A stretch of 64,000 nucleotides of DNA from Dinochytrium kinnereticum (GCA_027604005.1 JADGJT010000021.1:26568-90567), one strand, 5' to 3'. Shown: positions 34,372-46,972, counted from the first letter of the stretch. The notes: generated from the letters alone by a model not told the origin. Numbers and translations: made by a program.

Positions 34372-34749
34372 TTGATGGGTGAATTTGGCTAGCTGCCTCA
34401 TTCTTTATGGTTCTATCCTTAAACGGACTTACGTGTGGAAAAGATTCTGCCCCTTTCATCAGTTACAACTTCATAATCCTGGTTGATCTTCATTATTGTA
34501 CAGTCTTTTTTTTCTCTTCTTTTTCGGACCCCGTTGCCACTGAAAACACAAGTGGTGCAGATTGGACACCCATCACCCCATGTTCATAAAAATATAAGAA
34601 AAACACCGCCAAACTAGTTCCCATTTCGGCATATTTCCTACCATTCTGCTGGGCTGCCAGCTGAGTTAACGAAAAATAAAATGCCACAAATCTAACCAGC
34701 CAACAAACCACGGCTAAAGCGAACCACTCGAAAATGCAACATGCAGAAT

Positions 34750-34766
34750 GTATATATATATATATA
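34750..34766. repeat. Short (TA)n microsatellite
   Basis: Alternating TA for about eight units lies just downstream of the MPC2 stop codon, in its probable 3' UTR. Confidence 0.8.
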
Positions 34767-34797
34767 AGAAGTCAAAACGCGCTACAAAGGTCTATCC

Positions 34798-35553
34798 TTA
34801 AGCCTTAATCTGCTCGGTCTTCTTCTTCGCCTGCTCGTGACTGAAGCCCAGAGAAAAATAGATAAAAAACAAACACGTTAGTCTCATACAAAAAAACAAA
34901 CTTGAACAAATAGGCCAAAAGCAATAACACTAACCTCCAAATCCGGAAAAGCTGGTAAATACCAGTGGCCCCGACAAATAGATTAACGCTCATGAGGTTG
35001 TAATTAACAGGCGTGATGACCATGGAGTAGCGGGACCAGATGATACCGGTGGCAGCGAGAGCTAATTGTTTATGGGAGGGAGAAAGCGAATTAAGAGAAC
35101 TTATGCGGGAAGGGTTGGGGTTGTGGGGGTTCCTTTTTATGTTTACCAAAGTTTTGTTGAAACGACAGCTTTTCAACGGGACGGTTGATATCGCTGATTC
35201 CGGCGATGACGATTCCCTGGTTGATTTTCAAGACGAGGCATTTAGCGTTGAAGAGATGAAGAGGTGTAAAAAGGCCATGCATGCCATCGATAAGCACCAA
35301 GGTCAGTATTCTTACTCACCCATTTCGTCGCGGGTGCCCAGAAGAAGACGGTCTTTGGGCCTGCAAACAACCCACAAAGCCACGTTTAGCCCTCAAATCT
35401 CAATCAAACTAAATCGAAAGTCCAAAAAACCACAACAGCAACGCCGTTGGAGTCGCAACCCCATCATTGCCATCCCAAAACCTCACCGGCGGGATGGTTC
35501 CAGAACTTGGAGAAAGCCGACTGCGCAACAGGGGCCGCTGCCTGCGATGCCAT
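34798..35553 (-). CDS. MPC2: Mitochondrial pyruvate carrier subunit MPC2
   Basis: Five exons: 35553..35487, 35360..35320, 35216..35147, 35061..34935 and 34840..34798, giving 115 residues, the usual size. The sequence is diagnostic: FSKFWNHPAGPKTVFFWAPATKW, GIVIAGISDINRPVEKLS, ALAATGIIWSRYSMVITPVNYNLMSVNLFVGA and YQLFRIWRS, aligning with MPC2 rather than MPC1 (which has STHFWGP and lacks the WSRYS block). MPC2 pairs with MPC1 in the inner membrane to import pyruvate. The C-terminus is short and Lys-rich. The third exon is preceded by a long intron (35217-35319) whose own sequence is partly open, but only the acceptor at 35217 restores the conserved strand. Confidence 0.93.
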
Positions 35554-35986
35554 TTGCGATTTGATGGGACGGGTGGTGGCGGTGGTGGTGGTGAGGGAGG
35601 CGACGGGGTGATTGCGGTGGGATGGTTTCGCAGGTGGAGTGCGAAGGAGGTGAGGGCCACTTATCGCTCAAGATCTACTTTTTTTTGACTTTGAAATTTT
35701 GAGCCGCGAAAAGACGGGCTGGATATTGATTGCACTGCGAGAGATCAGAGACGTTGGCGAATTGAATCACAACAGGATGGATGGTGTTTGCTTTTGCTTT
35801 TAACGTATTCACTGGATATGCCACGATAAAGAGATACAGCAGCCGCGATAAATAACAGAGTTCAGTACGAAAGTAAATGAGATAATGATGCGACATCTGA
35901 TAAGACGAAGCCAAATGAAGAAAGAAGGAGGAAAAAAAAAGAGCGATCCATATCTAGAAACAACCAAAGAAGGAGAAAATCACATA

Positions 35987-38900
35987 TTATCCCCTCTTGG
36001 CTGCAGAGACAGGTAGAGGCGGTACATCACCCCCCATACCACCCGTGTAAACACTCTCGAGTCTCGCAAGCATCGCTTCGAAATCCATGGCACCAGGCAA
36101 AACCGATTTCCTCAGCGGAATACTGATGCTATCCCTCTTAGCCGCCTCCTCAACCGATCCGCGTCGCTTTCCCGATATCGGTGTATCACCAGCAACAGCC
36201 TCCTCTCCGTTAACTGTCACGGAATCTGATTGAGTGGTTGATGTGCGTGGGTGCATTGGGATTTGGCGTAAGGATGTTGTTGAGGGAGATGGGGAGAAGG
36301 CGGTGGAGTCCGAGGATATAGAGGAGACCGTTGATTTTGATCTAGGGATGGCTGCTGTCGCTGTTATTGCGACGGAAGATTTGAGTGGAGCTTTTGATGA
36401 CGCATATTCAATTTGAGTGTCAAGGTCTTCCATCAAGCTTGCCATCAGGTCATCCATCTTGCTTTTGCCGGAAACCTCTGAATTTCCAATCTCCTCTTTC
36501 AAGGTCACGGGCTCGGGAACAGATGAAGGAGAGGCTGGTGGAGCCTTCAGGCTAGCCTCAACCGACGAAGCTGAACAAAGGGCATCCAATTTTGCCTCCT
36601 CCGCATCATTGATAGGATGAACCGTTCCAATAGCCCAAGGCCTCCTCCCAGCCGTTGACGTTGAAGAAGTAGAAGAGACCGACCGCTTGGATCTCACTGA
36701 TGGAGGAGGAGGAGAGGGAGGTGGAATTTGAGGAAGCGCGCTTTCCTCGGGAGGTGGAGGGAGGGTTTTGGCAGCGGAGGATTCTGATATCACGGAAGAT
36801 CGACGGCGAGGTGGAAGTGGTGGAGGTATGGAAGAGACGGGGCTAGCCGATTTTTCGACCGACGTAGCGCACTCTCCCGTTTCTCCCTTTACAGATCCAG
36901 ACAGATTAATACCCATCGCCATCAGCTCATCATCCGCAAATAACTTAAAGTCCTCCTCAATCTTAACCGGACTTGGAAGCCCGTCCTCCGCATTATTCAC
37001 GAGAATCGGCGTGGCCAACCTCTCTGCTCGAACTTCTACGGCTAAATCCATTGACGCTTTCTTTTTCAATTTACTCTTGGTGTCATTGGCTTTGGATGCG
37101 GAGGAGGACTGGCTGCGGTCAAATAAACCTCCAAGACCTTTAACCCAAGTTGATTTCGGGGGCGGCACGGATGGGGTAGGCGCTGAGCGCTGGAGGAGAG
37201 AGAGAAGTTTCGTTTGGGTCGGCGCTGTTTGATTATTCTCGGAAAAGGTTACGGTTTTGGAAGGTTGAGATGACTCGGGTTCTGAACCGGGCTGCATGAG
37301 GAGTTAGCATAACTTTGAAAAGACGTGTAGTGGAACAGAACAGGGAGCGACAGTAGACAAAAAATCAAATCGAAAAGCTTACATACCTTTAATTCAAACT
37401 TCCTCCCTTCACCCTTTACCGAACGATCTAACGATATGGCTTCATCTTTGCTCCCAAACTCAACCCCCAAAGTTCCAGCCTGAAAGAAGCCACCCGAAAG
37501 CTTCTTCTTTAAAGGTCTTGGTGCCATTCCAAGTGACGATTTTGAACGAGGAGGTAGGTTTGACGATGTCGTCTCTTCAATCTCCAAACTTTCCATTTCT
37601 GGACTCTCTGTTTTGGGGGGAGGAAGGGGGGGAAGGCTGTACAATGGAGGTTAGGATTCATTTCTTTTTGTTTTTTGCAAGGCGACGAAGAGGGGAAAGA
37701 CAATCTCTTGTAAAAAGAAGAATACCTTGAAACAGACGACCGAGAGTTGCTCTCCTTTACTTCTTTATCGTAGCGGAATGTTCCTTCTAATGGAGATTCA
37801 GAGCTATAAGCGTCGAGCAGAAGTTGGCGGGTAGCCGACAAATCCACAGGCGTGGAAGCGTCGTTTTCGACGTCTTCTTCCACATCGTCATCTTCCAGAT
37901 CGTCACTCTCAAAGCCTTCAAACATCATGGTGCCCTTTTTTGGAGGTGCTTTCCAGATTCTGGCGGCTCGTCTTTCAGGCTCGGTTTCGGCATCCTCGAT
38001 GTCCTGCTTAGAGAAGAACGTGGAGGTTAAATAAAAAGGGTACGAAAAGCAAAAAAGCTGAAAAGTAAGATATGGGCTTATTAAACGCACCAAGACTTTG
38101 GCATGGCTACTCGAAAAGGGAGCTAAGGGCTTTGCAAAAGAAGATAAAGTAGAACCCCCACTAGTAGCCCTACCAACATCCTCCTCGCCCTCCTCCTCCT
38201 CCTCCTCAACAATCACCAACTCTTCAACATCATCATCATACTCATACACCTCCCCAGCCCCACCATCCACCGTAAAAAGCGAGGCCATCGATTTTCGATT
38301 CCGATAAAGCTCAAGCCTCGTCGTCGCATGAGCCGATGTGGGTCCACTCTCATCGGAATTTGCCGAGGCAAATGATGGCACTCTGGAATGACGCCCACTC
38401 CGCCTTACTCTTGATCGAATGTTTGGTGATCTGGGTCCACTCGGACTCCAAGATGAACCGTCAAAGGAAGGGTTGCGGGATTCTTGCAGCTCAGCTGCTG
38501 GGGCTGTTACAGAGCGGATGGAGGGGTCCTTATCATCATCCTCTGGATCATGGTGCAATTCTCCTTCGATGGTGGCTGGGCTCCATCGAGAGGCCATGGA
38601 GGTTCCCTCTGGATCTGAAGATGGTGGAGGGGTAGTAGCCGAAATGGTAGTAGGTCCGTCAAATGATCGTTGACGTCGAATGAGGTTATTGGCTCGCTTG
38701 GTCATCTTGCTGAAGATGCCACCAAACTTGGCGGGACCTGCCGAGGGGTTCGGATGTGCAGGGACGGCGATGACCGGGGTGGATGATTGAGAGGGTGGTA
38801 GAGTTTTTGAGCGGGAGACAAGACTGTCGTGAGACTGTTGCGAGGGGAGAAGAGGTGGCTTCCCTTCCAGGCTGCGACGAGAGGATGAAAAGTAGGGAAG

Positions 38901-39434
38901 AGGTGGGGCAATGTAATCCAATGATTCCGAGTCTGGGCCAGCAGATGAGGGTGGAGTTCCGTTGTTTCCTCGACGAGGGAGCGTCACAGCGGATGAAAAG
39001 AACGAGGTCGATGCTGAGGTCGGTGATGTCTCGCCATCCTCTCCAAACGATCTTGCGCTCCCAGGACCAGGATCCCTGCGATCATGCCTTCCCAGCGTTC
39101 CTCCAAGGCCCTTGTGCCCAATTTGATCTTCAGCCGAGCCAGTATGCTGCGATCCTTCAGTGTAGCTGTTGCTCCTGAGCGTTCCAAACATTGAGGAGGT
39201 TGCCTTTCCCTGGGAGGCGCTGACTGCCCCGGCACCAAAGTTGACTTTTTTACTGGATCCCTTCTTGAGAAAGGATGCCAGGGGGTTCTTTGATGATCCT
39301 GCGGTTGATGGGGCATGGACGATCCGTTCCAGCGGCCTTGAGTCGCCAACGATGGAGAGGTGAGGGTGAGACCCAACAGAAGAAGATGCAGATGCCGCCG
39401 AGACGGCATCTTCACGGAGATCACCCCCTCCCAT
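35987..39434 (-). CDS. Large disordered Ser/Pro-rich protein, scaffold-like
   Basis: Four exons: 39434..38091, 38006..37726, 37636..37387 and 37291..35987, giving 1059 residues. No enzymatic domain is visible. Features are many basic-Ser-x-Ser phosphorylation-type sites (RRGSVEEAA, RRQRSFDG), an acidic run (VEELVIVEEEEEEGEEDV, about residues 415-432), proline tracts of SH3/WW-ligand type (IPPPLPPRRRSS, IPPPSPPPPS), and short recurring hydrophobic motifs (MDDLMASLMEDLDTQIEYA; MDFEAMLARLESVY). A few blocks may be real motifs: KNPLASFLKKGSSKKVNFG and FGGIFSKMTKRANNLIRRQRS. Composition suggests a cytoskeletal or polarity adaptor, but I cannot name it. The start region is divergent from the gene at 40494, with about 1.06 kb between starts. 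Confidence 0.68.
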
Positions 39435-40493
39435 GCGTAGACGCTGCTTCCTTGCTGTTGTATTTGATGCAGTTGTTGCTGGTTATGGCCGTGGTCTGTT
39501 TGGTGTGAGGAGGGGCCAACCAATCCAGATCAGCAGCCTGTCTCTCTCTCCTTCCCCACCAGTGAATCTAATGAGTCCGCCGCCGCCAGAGTCTCTATGC
39601 TCCGTCACCGCCGTCTCTATGCTCCGCCGTCGTCTTCGTCTTCGTCGTCGTCGTCGCCGTCGCAGGTCGTTCAACGGGCAAGCGCTGGCTGGTTGGTCGT
39701 CGTCGTTTGTTTGTTTGACGAAACTGAAAAATTCAACTCAAAACGGCCACTGCTCAACTTGAACGCGCGCGACGCGTCAAGGAGGAAAAAAAGAAACGAA
39801 CGCGCGGTGGGTGCTGCGGACAGTGAGACGTGCCTTCGGAAATAGGGACGCGCGGCTGGCGACGCGCTTTTGATGTGGTTTGGCTGGGGGAGGTGCCTGG
39901 GAAACAATCAGCCCTACAGCAGTCTGTCTCCCCCTTTCCCTCCCCTCCCTCCTCTCCTTCTCCCTCCCCTTCTCCATTCCTTCCTTGTGTGCGCAGGGAT
40001 AAGAGTGATCGGATCATACCGATCCATCCCACCCCGCCTTTTGTCCCCTCTCCTCCATTGTGTTCCAACCATCCTCCCTGATCAGTTCCAGCCGCCGCCC
40101 GCTGCGTCTTCCGCAGTCTCCGCGGCCTTCTCCCTGACGTCTGAGATTGCTCCATCACCTGGCGACGGCGTGCTGCATGCGCATCGCTGCTGGGCGGGCA
40201 GTCTGTAGGTCGTCGCAGGGCCTCTGAGGCTATTTTTTTTTCGTTTCAAAAGTTGATTTTCCAACGGCGCCACTCACGACGAAGGGATTCCACCGGCACC
40301 TCGCATCGATCCCTCCCTCCATCCCTCCATCCCTCCACCCATCCATCCTGCTGCTGCTGCTGCCGAGTCTCTGGGAGCTCTCGACACAGATTCAGTCAGC
40401 CCCTTCCCCTACCCGTCATTCTCGTGGAGCCAAAACACCTCATCCATCGCCGACGGACACGCGACACCTGCAGAGATTGGGTAGGAATCAATC
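39435..40493. promoter_or_regulatory. Bidirectional upstream region, GACGCG-rich
   Basis: This ~1.06 kb stretch holds GACGCG words (39771-39777 as ACGCGT, and at about 39849 and 39860), pyrimidine runs (39930-39985) and CCATCCCTCC-type repeats (40310-40345). Open frames here are low-complexity and unsupported. Confidence 0.35.
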
Positions 40494-43400
40494 ATGCTCC
40501 TGACCGACGAGAACGGGTTCATCACCCACATGTCCATATTAGTCATGGGATGCGCATTCACGGGCAAGTCTGAGCTCATCTCCTCATTCGTGTCGGGTCG
40601 TTCCCAGACCCTCTCCGCGACATCTCCGGCACCTCCAGGGATGACCCCAACCACCCCAACGCCGTCTCCGCGAAACGGCGGTAGTACCCCATTCTCAGCG
40701 AAAGCCTCGAATCCACTTTCACCAGGGCCATCCCCCACGACGGGATCCGCGAGACTTGGCAACAGTGAGTCAGTCTTCTTGGGAGAGTATGAGCCAACCA
40801 TTGAGGATGCCGTCACCATTCAGTACGTTCTTCCTCACAATCCTTCCTATGAGGCTCCCTACGTTGAGCCGCCACCACCGCCTCCAAGTTTAGCCACCCA
40901 AGGTTTGGTTCAACAGCAACAAGGATCGCAGGGACCCGCGTCGACCATGTCCACATCCACATCCCCCGAACACTCCAGACGGCCCTCCAACACCTCAATC
41001 CTCTCATTCTTCTCCTCAAACAGCACCCCAACACCCACTTCCTCTTCAGACGGGCACCACCCTCCGACGCCCATGTACAGACGCAACTCCTCCCCAACTC
41101 CGGACGTGGATGACATGGAGGTCATCCCCGAAAAGAAAAGGCAGGACCGTCAGAGAATTGTGGTGACGATTATGGAGGTTGGAGGCCATCGCTGCTATTC
41201 CAGAGTTTGGGGGTCCTCGGCGGTCGTGGCGGATGCTGTGATGCTCGTTTATGACGTTGGGGAGAGAAGATCTTTTGACGCGCTCTGGGGGTTTGTGAAG
41301 TGTGTTGCGGAGGCAAAGAGGGTTGTGCCCAAGGATATTCCCTTTTTGCTTGTTGGGACGATGGTTGATACGGTTGGACGGTTAGTTCTTGACATCGTTT
41401 TATTTTATTTACAAGAAAGGCTTCCCCCTTTACTTTTTTTTCCTTCTTCTTCCCCACCAACTCCGTGTTCACAACATACCTAACCTTTCTTGTGATCTGC
41501 TTCGTCACTTTGTTCTCCCTCACCAACTCCGTATTCACAACATACCTAACCTTTCTTGTATTCTGCTTCGTCACTTCACGCGTCGTTAAAAAACCAAATA
41601 ACACACACTCGCCACCACTGTGTAAAAACCAGGGGCCGTACCCGCCAAGTGGCACTTGAGACCGCGGCCTCTTTCTCAAAAGTCCTCAACATCCCCTTTC
41701 TAGAAACAACCGCGCTGGCCACCAAATCCGTCGCGCACTGCTTCCGCACCCTCATCGAACAAACTCAGGTCAAGGTTCACGCCATTCTCGATAAAACCAT
41801 TCTCAGCATCAATTCGAATCCATCACTTGCGGCTGTGGTGTCAAACGCGCATCAGGGTGGGGAAAAGACCCGAGATGAGGTTGAGGTGACGGAGAGAGTC
41901 ACGATTATGAATGGGGTTGTGGAGTTGGGGAGGTCGGAGGCTTTGGAGGCTTTGATGGGCTCTGAGAGGGCCAGGAAAGTGCTTATGACCAGTGGGGAAG
42001 TGAGGTAAGAGACGTCCAAAACGCGTTTTTTTTTTTTTTGATCTAAAGGTGTGCTAACCCAAGCCTTTAACAACGACGCTTTCATGTCCAGACACGCTGC
42101 AGACTTTACCCACATAAACCGACGTCCCAGCAACTCCTTTTCAATTGCGTCGTCCTCGGGCTTCACCGCCACATCTTCCAATGTTACAGGCTCTCATCTC
42201 TCCCCGTTTATAGGGCCACGAAAGGGAAGCATGGGCGCCACAACAACCCTCCTTCAACGATCCATGTCATCTCGACTCCGTGACGACTCACCACGACCCA
42301 TGGACTCCTCACCAGCAGATGGCCCCCAAAACATCCACCGCTTCTCCTTTGAATCCCGTCGCCCCTCTGACGCCTCAATAATCTCACAAAACTCCTCCTC
42401 CTCCTCCTCACCTACAACCTCCTCCGCTTCCTCCCTCTGCTCAACAATCCTGTCCTCCTCATCTACGATCCATCAACAACCCCTTGACCGGGACCCACGT
42501 CGTGAAACTCAACCAGGACCACCCAAGCTCGGATCGTTGAGGTATAAACGGGATGTGGCTTACGCGGCGTGGATGGCTTTGAAGACTAGGGGACTTCAGA
42601 GGCCGTTTCCGAGGGGAACGGATGGGATGGTCAACCTTGGGGGCGGGGGAGAGAGTCTGGGAGTTGGGAAAGGGCATTTGCATATTGAGATTCCGCCCCG
42701 GAAAGGGTCGGTGCCTGGACCGAGGAATGGGGGGGGTGGACCGCCGGTTCCAAAGAAGGATTTAGGCGATAGGGAGATGGCTGGAGATGAGATCGGAAAG
42801 ATTGGTGAAGATGATGGTGTGAAGCTAGGGGAAGCAGGCCGCGGTGATGCGGTAGAAGATCAAGACAAGGCGTCGTTCCCATCTGCACATGCATCCCTTA
42901 TTTCTCCTCTCACCACCCCGACAGTCGAAAACTGTGAAGCAGACAAACCAAGGACGACCGACCTCACTGACCCGTCGAAGCCACCCGCCGTTCCATTAAA
43001 ATCAACGGCTGAATCAGGGAGCGCCGGAGTACGGTCACCTATCTTCGAGTCGATCGCGTTGCAGGGGCTGCTAGGGCTTGGTCGTTCGCCGGTTGATGAT
43101 GATGTGCACGAACTGAAGGGTTTGGAGGCGGTGACTTTCTCTGGTATTCAAAGTGGGGCGCCAGGTAGAGACGTCGTTGGGGAGAGTCCGGAGGGTGACG
43201 AAGTTGGTAGAGGGGATATTGTGGTGACGACTGACGATGTCTCAACGCGAATTGAGTTAGAGGTCTCGGCCGCGACGGAGGATGCAAGGATTAGGGCTGA
43301 GGCAAAGCGTTTTAAATCTCCTTCCACCACATCACCTCCAATCCTTACACAACCCGCAACTACAAACCCACCCATTACCTCCCCCACAGCTGACCCAACT

Positions 43401-44834
43401 CGAAGCATACTCAAACGACCCACTCCCCCAAGCATCATCTACCCACAGCAGCAAAGACTTCAACAGCCTTACCAAACCCCCAATGTCGCTCCGGTTGAGA
43501 TCGTAAACACTCCGACGAGAGAGGAGCTCCCGCCGCGAAATACTCGGGGCCGCGCTCCGACGCCCTTTGCGGGGCCAAGAAGGTTGGGTGGAATACCGGT
43601 ACCAGTTGCAAGACCCTCACCAAAGTCACCTGCATCGCCGTCGATGGCGGTTTCTTCGGTTGAAGGCATCGGGAATAAAATGGCGATAGTTGAATCCACG
43701 ATGAAGAAGAAGGAAGTTGAACCGCCAAGGAAGGACCCACCCGTTACGATGATCAGGGTCCCGTCGCGGAAAGGGAAAGAGAGGGAAGAGCCTCTACTGA
43801 CCACGGAAACAGCTGATGAAGAAGACGAGAAAGAGATAGCCAGGCGACGGCGTCGAAGAAAAAGGGCCTCACTTGCTGAAGCGCGGAAAAGTCTTCTTGA
43901 CATGATGGATGAGCTGGAAGCATTTAGAGCTGGCGCGATTGTGGTTGACGAGGGGCGAAATGGGCACGATGAAGAGGATGAAGATGAGGTTGGAAATATT
44001 CTTGACGAAGAACCACCTTACCCCTCTATGAGATGGTCGCGGATAAGCGCTCAAGGCGATTTAGACTCACCAGAAGACCCGCTATCATCAATCTCCTCCC
44101 CTGCCACTCCAGACCGATACCCTCAGCCCCTTGCCTTGAACCAACCTCAGGACAACGACGCCTCGGAACCCTCCCCACCCACATCATTCCCCGCCACGTC
44201 CGTCCAGCGACCACCAGGGACGCCAAACCCCAAGCAATCCCGCGACAAAATCCACAACACCATCATGCGATCTCTAGACATGTCCATAGTCGAAATGGAG
44301 ATGAACATGGTTCTTGCTCAACTGTCCGGCACATCTCGTAGCAAGCCCGTTGAAACCGTGAGATCCGTGAGCCCCTTGGTGACGGGAAGTCGGCTGCCGA
44401 GACCAGATTCACCCGCGGGGAGGTCGCAGATTCCGAGATCATCTCCTGTTCCAGGTCAAGCAAGGGCAGCCCGAGGGCTAGCACATGGCGATGATGATGG
44501 CGAGAATGCCGTTGGCGGTGGACGTCGAGGTGGCGATGCGGGATCCTCTGCATCGTCAGCACCGTCGTCGTTGTTCGGTCAAACGCAACTCCCAAGGTGG
44601 TCTCCAACCTCAAGTGGTGGGGGTTCACCATCCCCTCAAACGAGACGGCGTGGTTTGATGGACGATGCGACTGGTACCAATGTGTCGCGATCGCAATCGC
44701 CGCTGGAGAGCTTAACGGCGGGAGACGCGAGAATGGATCAACTCCGAGGCTTATTGGGAAATCTGAGCGAGGCCGAGTTCGTTGACGTTATTTCAGGGAT
44801 TTTGGGCAAGGATCAACGGCGTCGTCTTCCCTGA
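40494..44834 (+). CDS. Very large Ras-like pseudo-GTPase with low-complexity insertions
   Basis: Three exons: 40494..41380, 41633..42004 and 42092..44834, giving 1333 residues. The Ras fold can be traced in pieces: P-loop MGCAFTGKSELISSF (residues 18-32), a ~70-residue Pro/Ser insert, switch I-like YEPTIEDAVTIQYVLP (compare Ras YDPTIEDSY), a second insert of ~110 residues, then IVVTIMEVGGHRCYSRV in place of DTAGQEEY, DAVMLVYDVGERRSFDALWGFV, FLLVGTMVDTVG in place of NKxD, and ETTALATKSVAHCFRTLI matching ETSAK. Thus the DxxG Asp, the Gln and the NKxD Asn-Lys are lost. About 900 residues of Ser/Pro-rich sequence follow, with an acidic/basic helix (EIARRRRRRKRASLAEARKS) and IHNTIMRSLDMSIVEMEMN. 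The C-terminus AEFVDVISGILGKDQRRRL lacks a CaaX box. Confidence 0.72.
41455..41576. repeat. Tandem duplication (66-bp period) inside an intron
   Basis: Two near-identical copies starting CACCAACTCCGT lie at 41455-41510 and 41521-41576 within the first intron (41381-41632) of the Ras-like gene. They differ at only a few bases. Their presence explains why this intron is two to four times longer than most here. Confidence 0.85.
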
Positions 44835-45073
44835 TACTTTTTTCGTCCTCTTCTTTTCCTGAAACCTTTCACGTTGGAAGTCGACACAGCAGCATTTAAT
44901 AAAAAGTTAACAAAAAGTGACTTCAGGACTGTTGAACATGAAAAGAGTGCTCTACTGGACTCTTGATAGGTTTATTTGAACGTACAAAGTGAACTGAGAC
45001 CGTAAATCAGGTCTTGAAACTGGGAAGGAAGTGCGAAGGAACCTTTAAGCGATAAGCATCGGACAATAAATAC

Positions 45074-45918
45074 TCAGAAGCCATAAGCCAACATCATGGA
45101 GAACACCGAAATACCCCAGGAGGCGATTAAAGAACCTTTCGACTTCTGGGCACTCGAGGCAACAAAGTTCCCAGGCACGGTCGTGGTGGTATTCGGAGCA
45201 ACTAGACTCTCAGCCTTAACAACCTTGTCGTTAACCATAAACTGCATCTGCGTCCTTTCCAAGACCCGAATATAGCCTCCAGCCGCGTCAATACTATTGC
45301 AGGCCGTGGGGAGAGCCTGAAGATTTGAGACAGCATTGGTGATCAAGCTCTGGGCGCCGAGGTTGGGGCCACCCGCTGTTAAGATGCTGGCGATAGAGGT
45401 GAAGAAGGAGGAGGCGGGGACAGCGTTGACGATGCAGCCAGTACATTGCGACAATTGGGGAAACTATGGTGAGTGTGGAATCGGGGGTCAGCATTGCTTT
45501 CAATATCATTTGGACGAGGGAAGGAACTCAGACAATGACTGATATCACTCACCAAAGGCGCTGTATAAGCGAACGCACTCCCGCACATGCATGAAGCAAA
45601 CCCCTGCGCGCCAACCGCGGCATCAGCGACAGACAAGTAGTTTGGCCGAACACCCGATACGCATCGTTCAACCGACGGAACGACTGACGCGCAGTTCGCA
45701 ACGGCTGTCAGATCGCATAAGTTGAAACTGGCGGGGGCTGACCCTGGTGCGGTTGACGGCTGCTGCACAAAGGGAATGGAAGGGATGCCGGGGATGGACG
45801 GAATGGAGGGGATGGGGATGGAGGGAAGGAGAGGCAGTTGGGCCAAGGCCGTCAACGCCAGCGACGACAGCACCAGCGGGACAAAGGGGGTGATGAAGGG
45901 TCCTGTGGTTGAGCGCAT
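45074..45918 (-). CDS. Secreted Cys-containing protein with GPI-anchor signal
   Basis: Two exons: 45918..45553 and 45463..45074, giving 251 residues. An N-terminal signal peptide (PFVPLVLSSLALTALAQ) is followed by an Ile-Pro-Ser repeat (IPIPSIPSIPGIPSIPF). The body has regularly spaced cysteines (FNLCDLTAVANCA, VERCVSG, GFASCMCGSAFAY, QCTGCIVNAV, LPTACNSIDAAGG). The C-terminus is a Ser/Lys segment followed by a hydrophobic tail (SLIASWGISVFSMMLAYGF), the standard GPI-attachment arrangement. The likely location is therefore the plasma membrane outer leaflet or cell wall. Cys spacing faintly resembles CFEM domains but lacks the full eight-Cys pattern, so I leave the family open. The gene converges on the Ras-like gene, with ~240 bp between stops. 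Confidence 0.72.
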
Positions 45919-46972
45919 TGATCAAAGCGAGGGAAGACGGGTGCGGTGGGCGGTGATCGGCTGAAGGGAATGAAGGGGTTGACGGCGGGGTCGTTTGATC
46001 GTCCGTCCTTTAAGGAGGACCCCTCCACTTCGCACCATGGGTCCACCTGCCTACGTCCAGTGCTCCCGGACACCGGAGGACCTGCCCCTGAGGCGAGAGG
46101 CCCCGGCGCTGCACGCATCCGCACAAAGGACATGCGCAAAGATGCCCTTGCCCTCGCCGCGGGGTTCTGCCCAAGGGCGACTGGCGAAAGGGCAGCGTCC
46201 GATCAACTCGTGTGCTTTTGAGGACAAGGTGAACGAGGGTGGAAGAAAAGGCATTGTTGCTCTGGCCTGAGAAGGAGAATTCTCTGTGCGTTTGTGGAGG
46301 CGGCGAAAGGCTTCCGTTGGAGGTTGGCGGCTAAGCAAACATCTTTCTCTCTTTTAAGCGGCCCAAACCTCTGCTCTCCAGCAGGGTCGCTCGGAAACAA
46401 ACGATCAACGATCACTGTCTTGTGCTGCCGGCTCTGAGACCCAAAGGTACTCCTACAGATGATATGCCATTACGCACAGACGCCTTTGGCCCATCCCAGA
46501 AGTAGTAGACTTCTAGGAGATCAGGTTGCGTCTCTGTGTCAACCTCATCTTGATGCTGACGGAGGTCGTCATGCGATGATCATTCCGAAGCCAGGGGAAA
46601 GTCATCAGTTGAATACAGCGCGTTCCGCGGTGCGTCTCGCCTCCTCTTGAAGCGCCCTCTGCGTGTGAAGGGAGGGGGGCATCGGCGCCGTCGTCTGGCC
46701 ATCAGAGACGACGGAGGGATGGAACAACAGAAAAAAAAAAGAAAACAAATTCTGAGCCTTCAGGCCGCCTCAAACAGCGAAACCACCGAGAACGAGCTGA
46801 AGGAGGGCCGTCTCAACACCTGCTTGATTGACCTGATCAAGGAAGAAGCAGCTGGCGCCGGCGGTCAGGTTCTCGCAGGAGTTCTGCTGCCTTTTTCCCC
46901 GCGCATTCCGTCCAGCTTTGTCCTTCATCCTCAATCTTGCCGTCGACCCTTTCACCACTGGGTTGAAGGCTG
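45919..46972. other. Divergent intergenic region
   Basis: About 1.05 kb between the leftward GPI-protein gene and the rightward SUMO ligase gene. It contains short open frames on both strands with biased composition and an A-run at 46731-46745. I see nothing I can name; it should contain two promoters. Confidence 0.45.

Noticed and set aside
41455..41576. Possible CRISPR-like or mobile-element repeat
   Set aside because: Only two direct copies, no spacer series, no terminal inverted repeats or transposase; a simple tandem duplication in an intron explains it.
42208..43903. Several long minus-strand open frames across the Ras-like gene's third exon
   Set aside because: Antisense shadows of a Ser/Pro-rich coding exon; composition and overlap with a continuous 914-codon sense frame rule them out.
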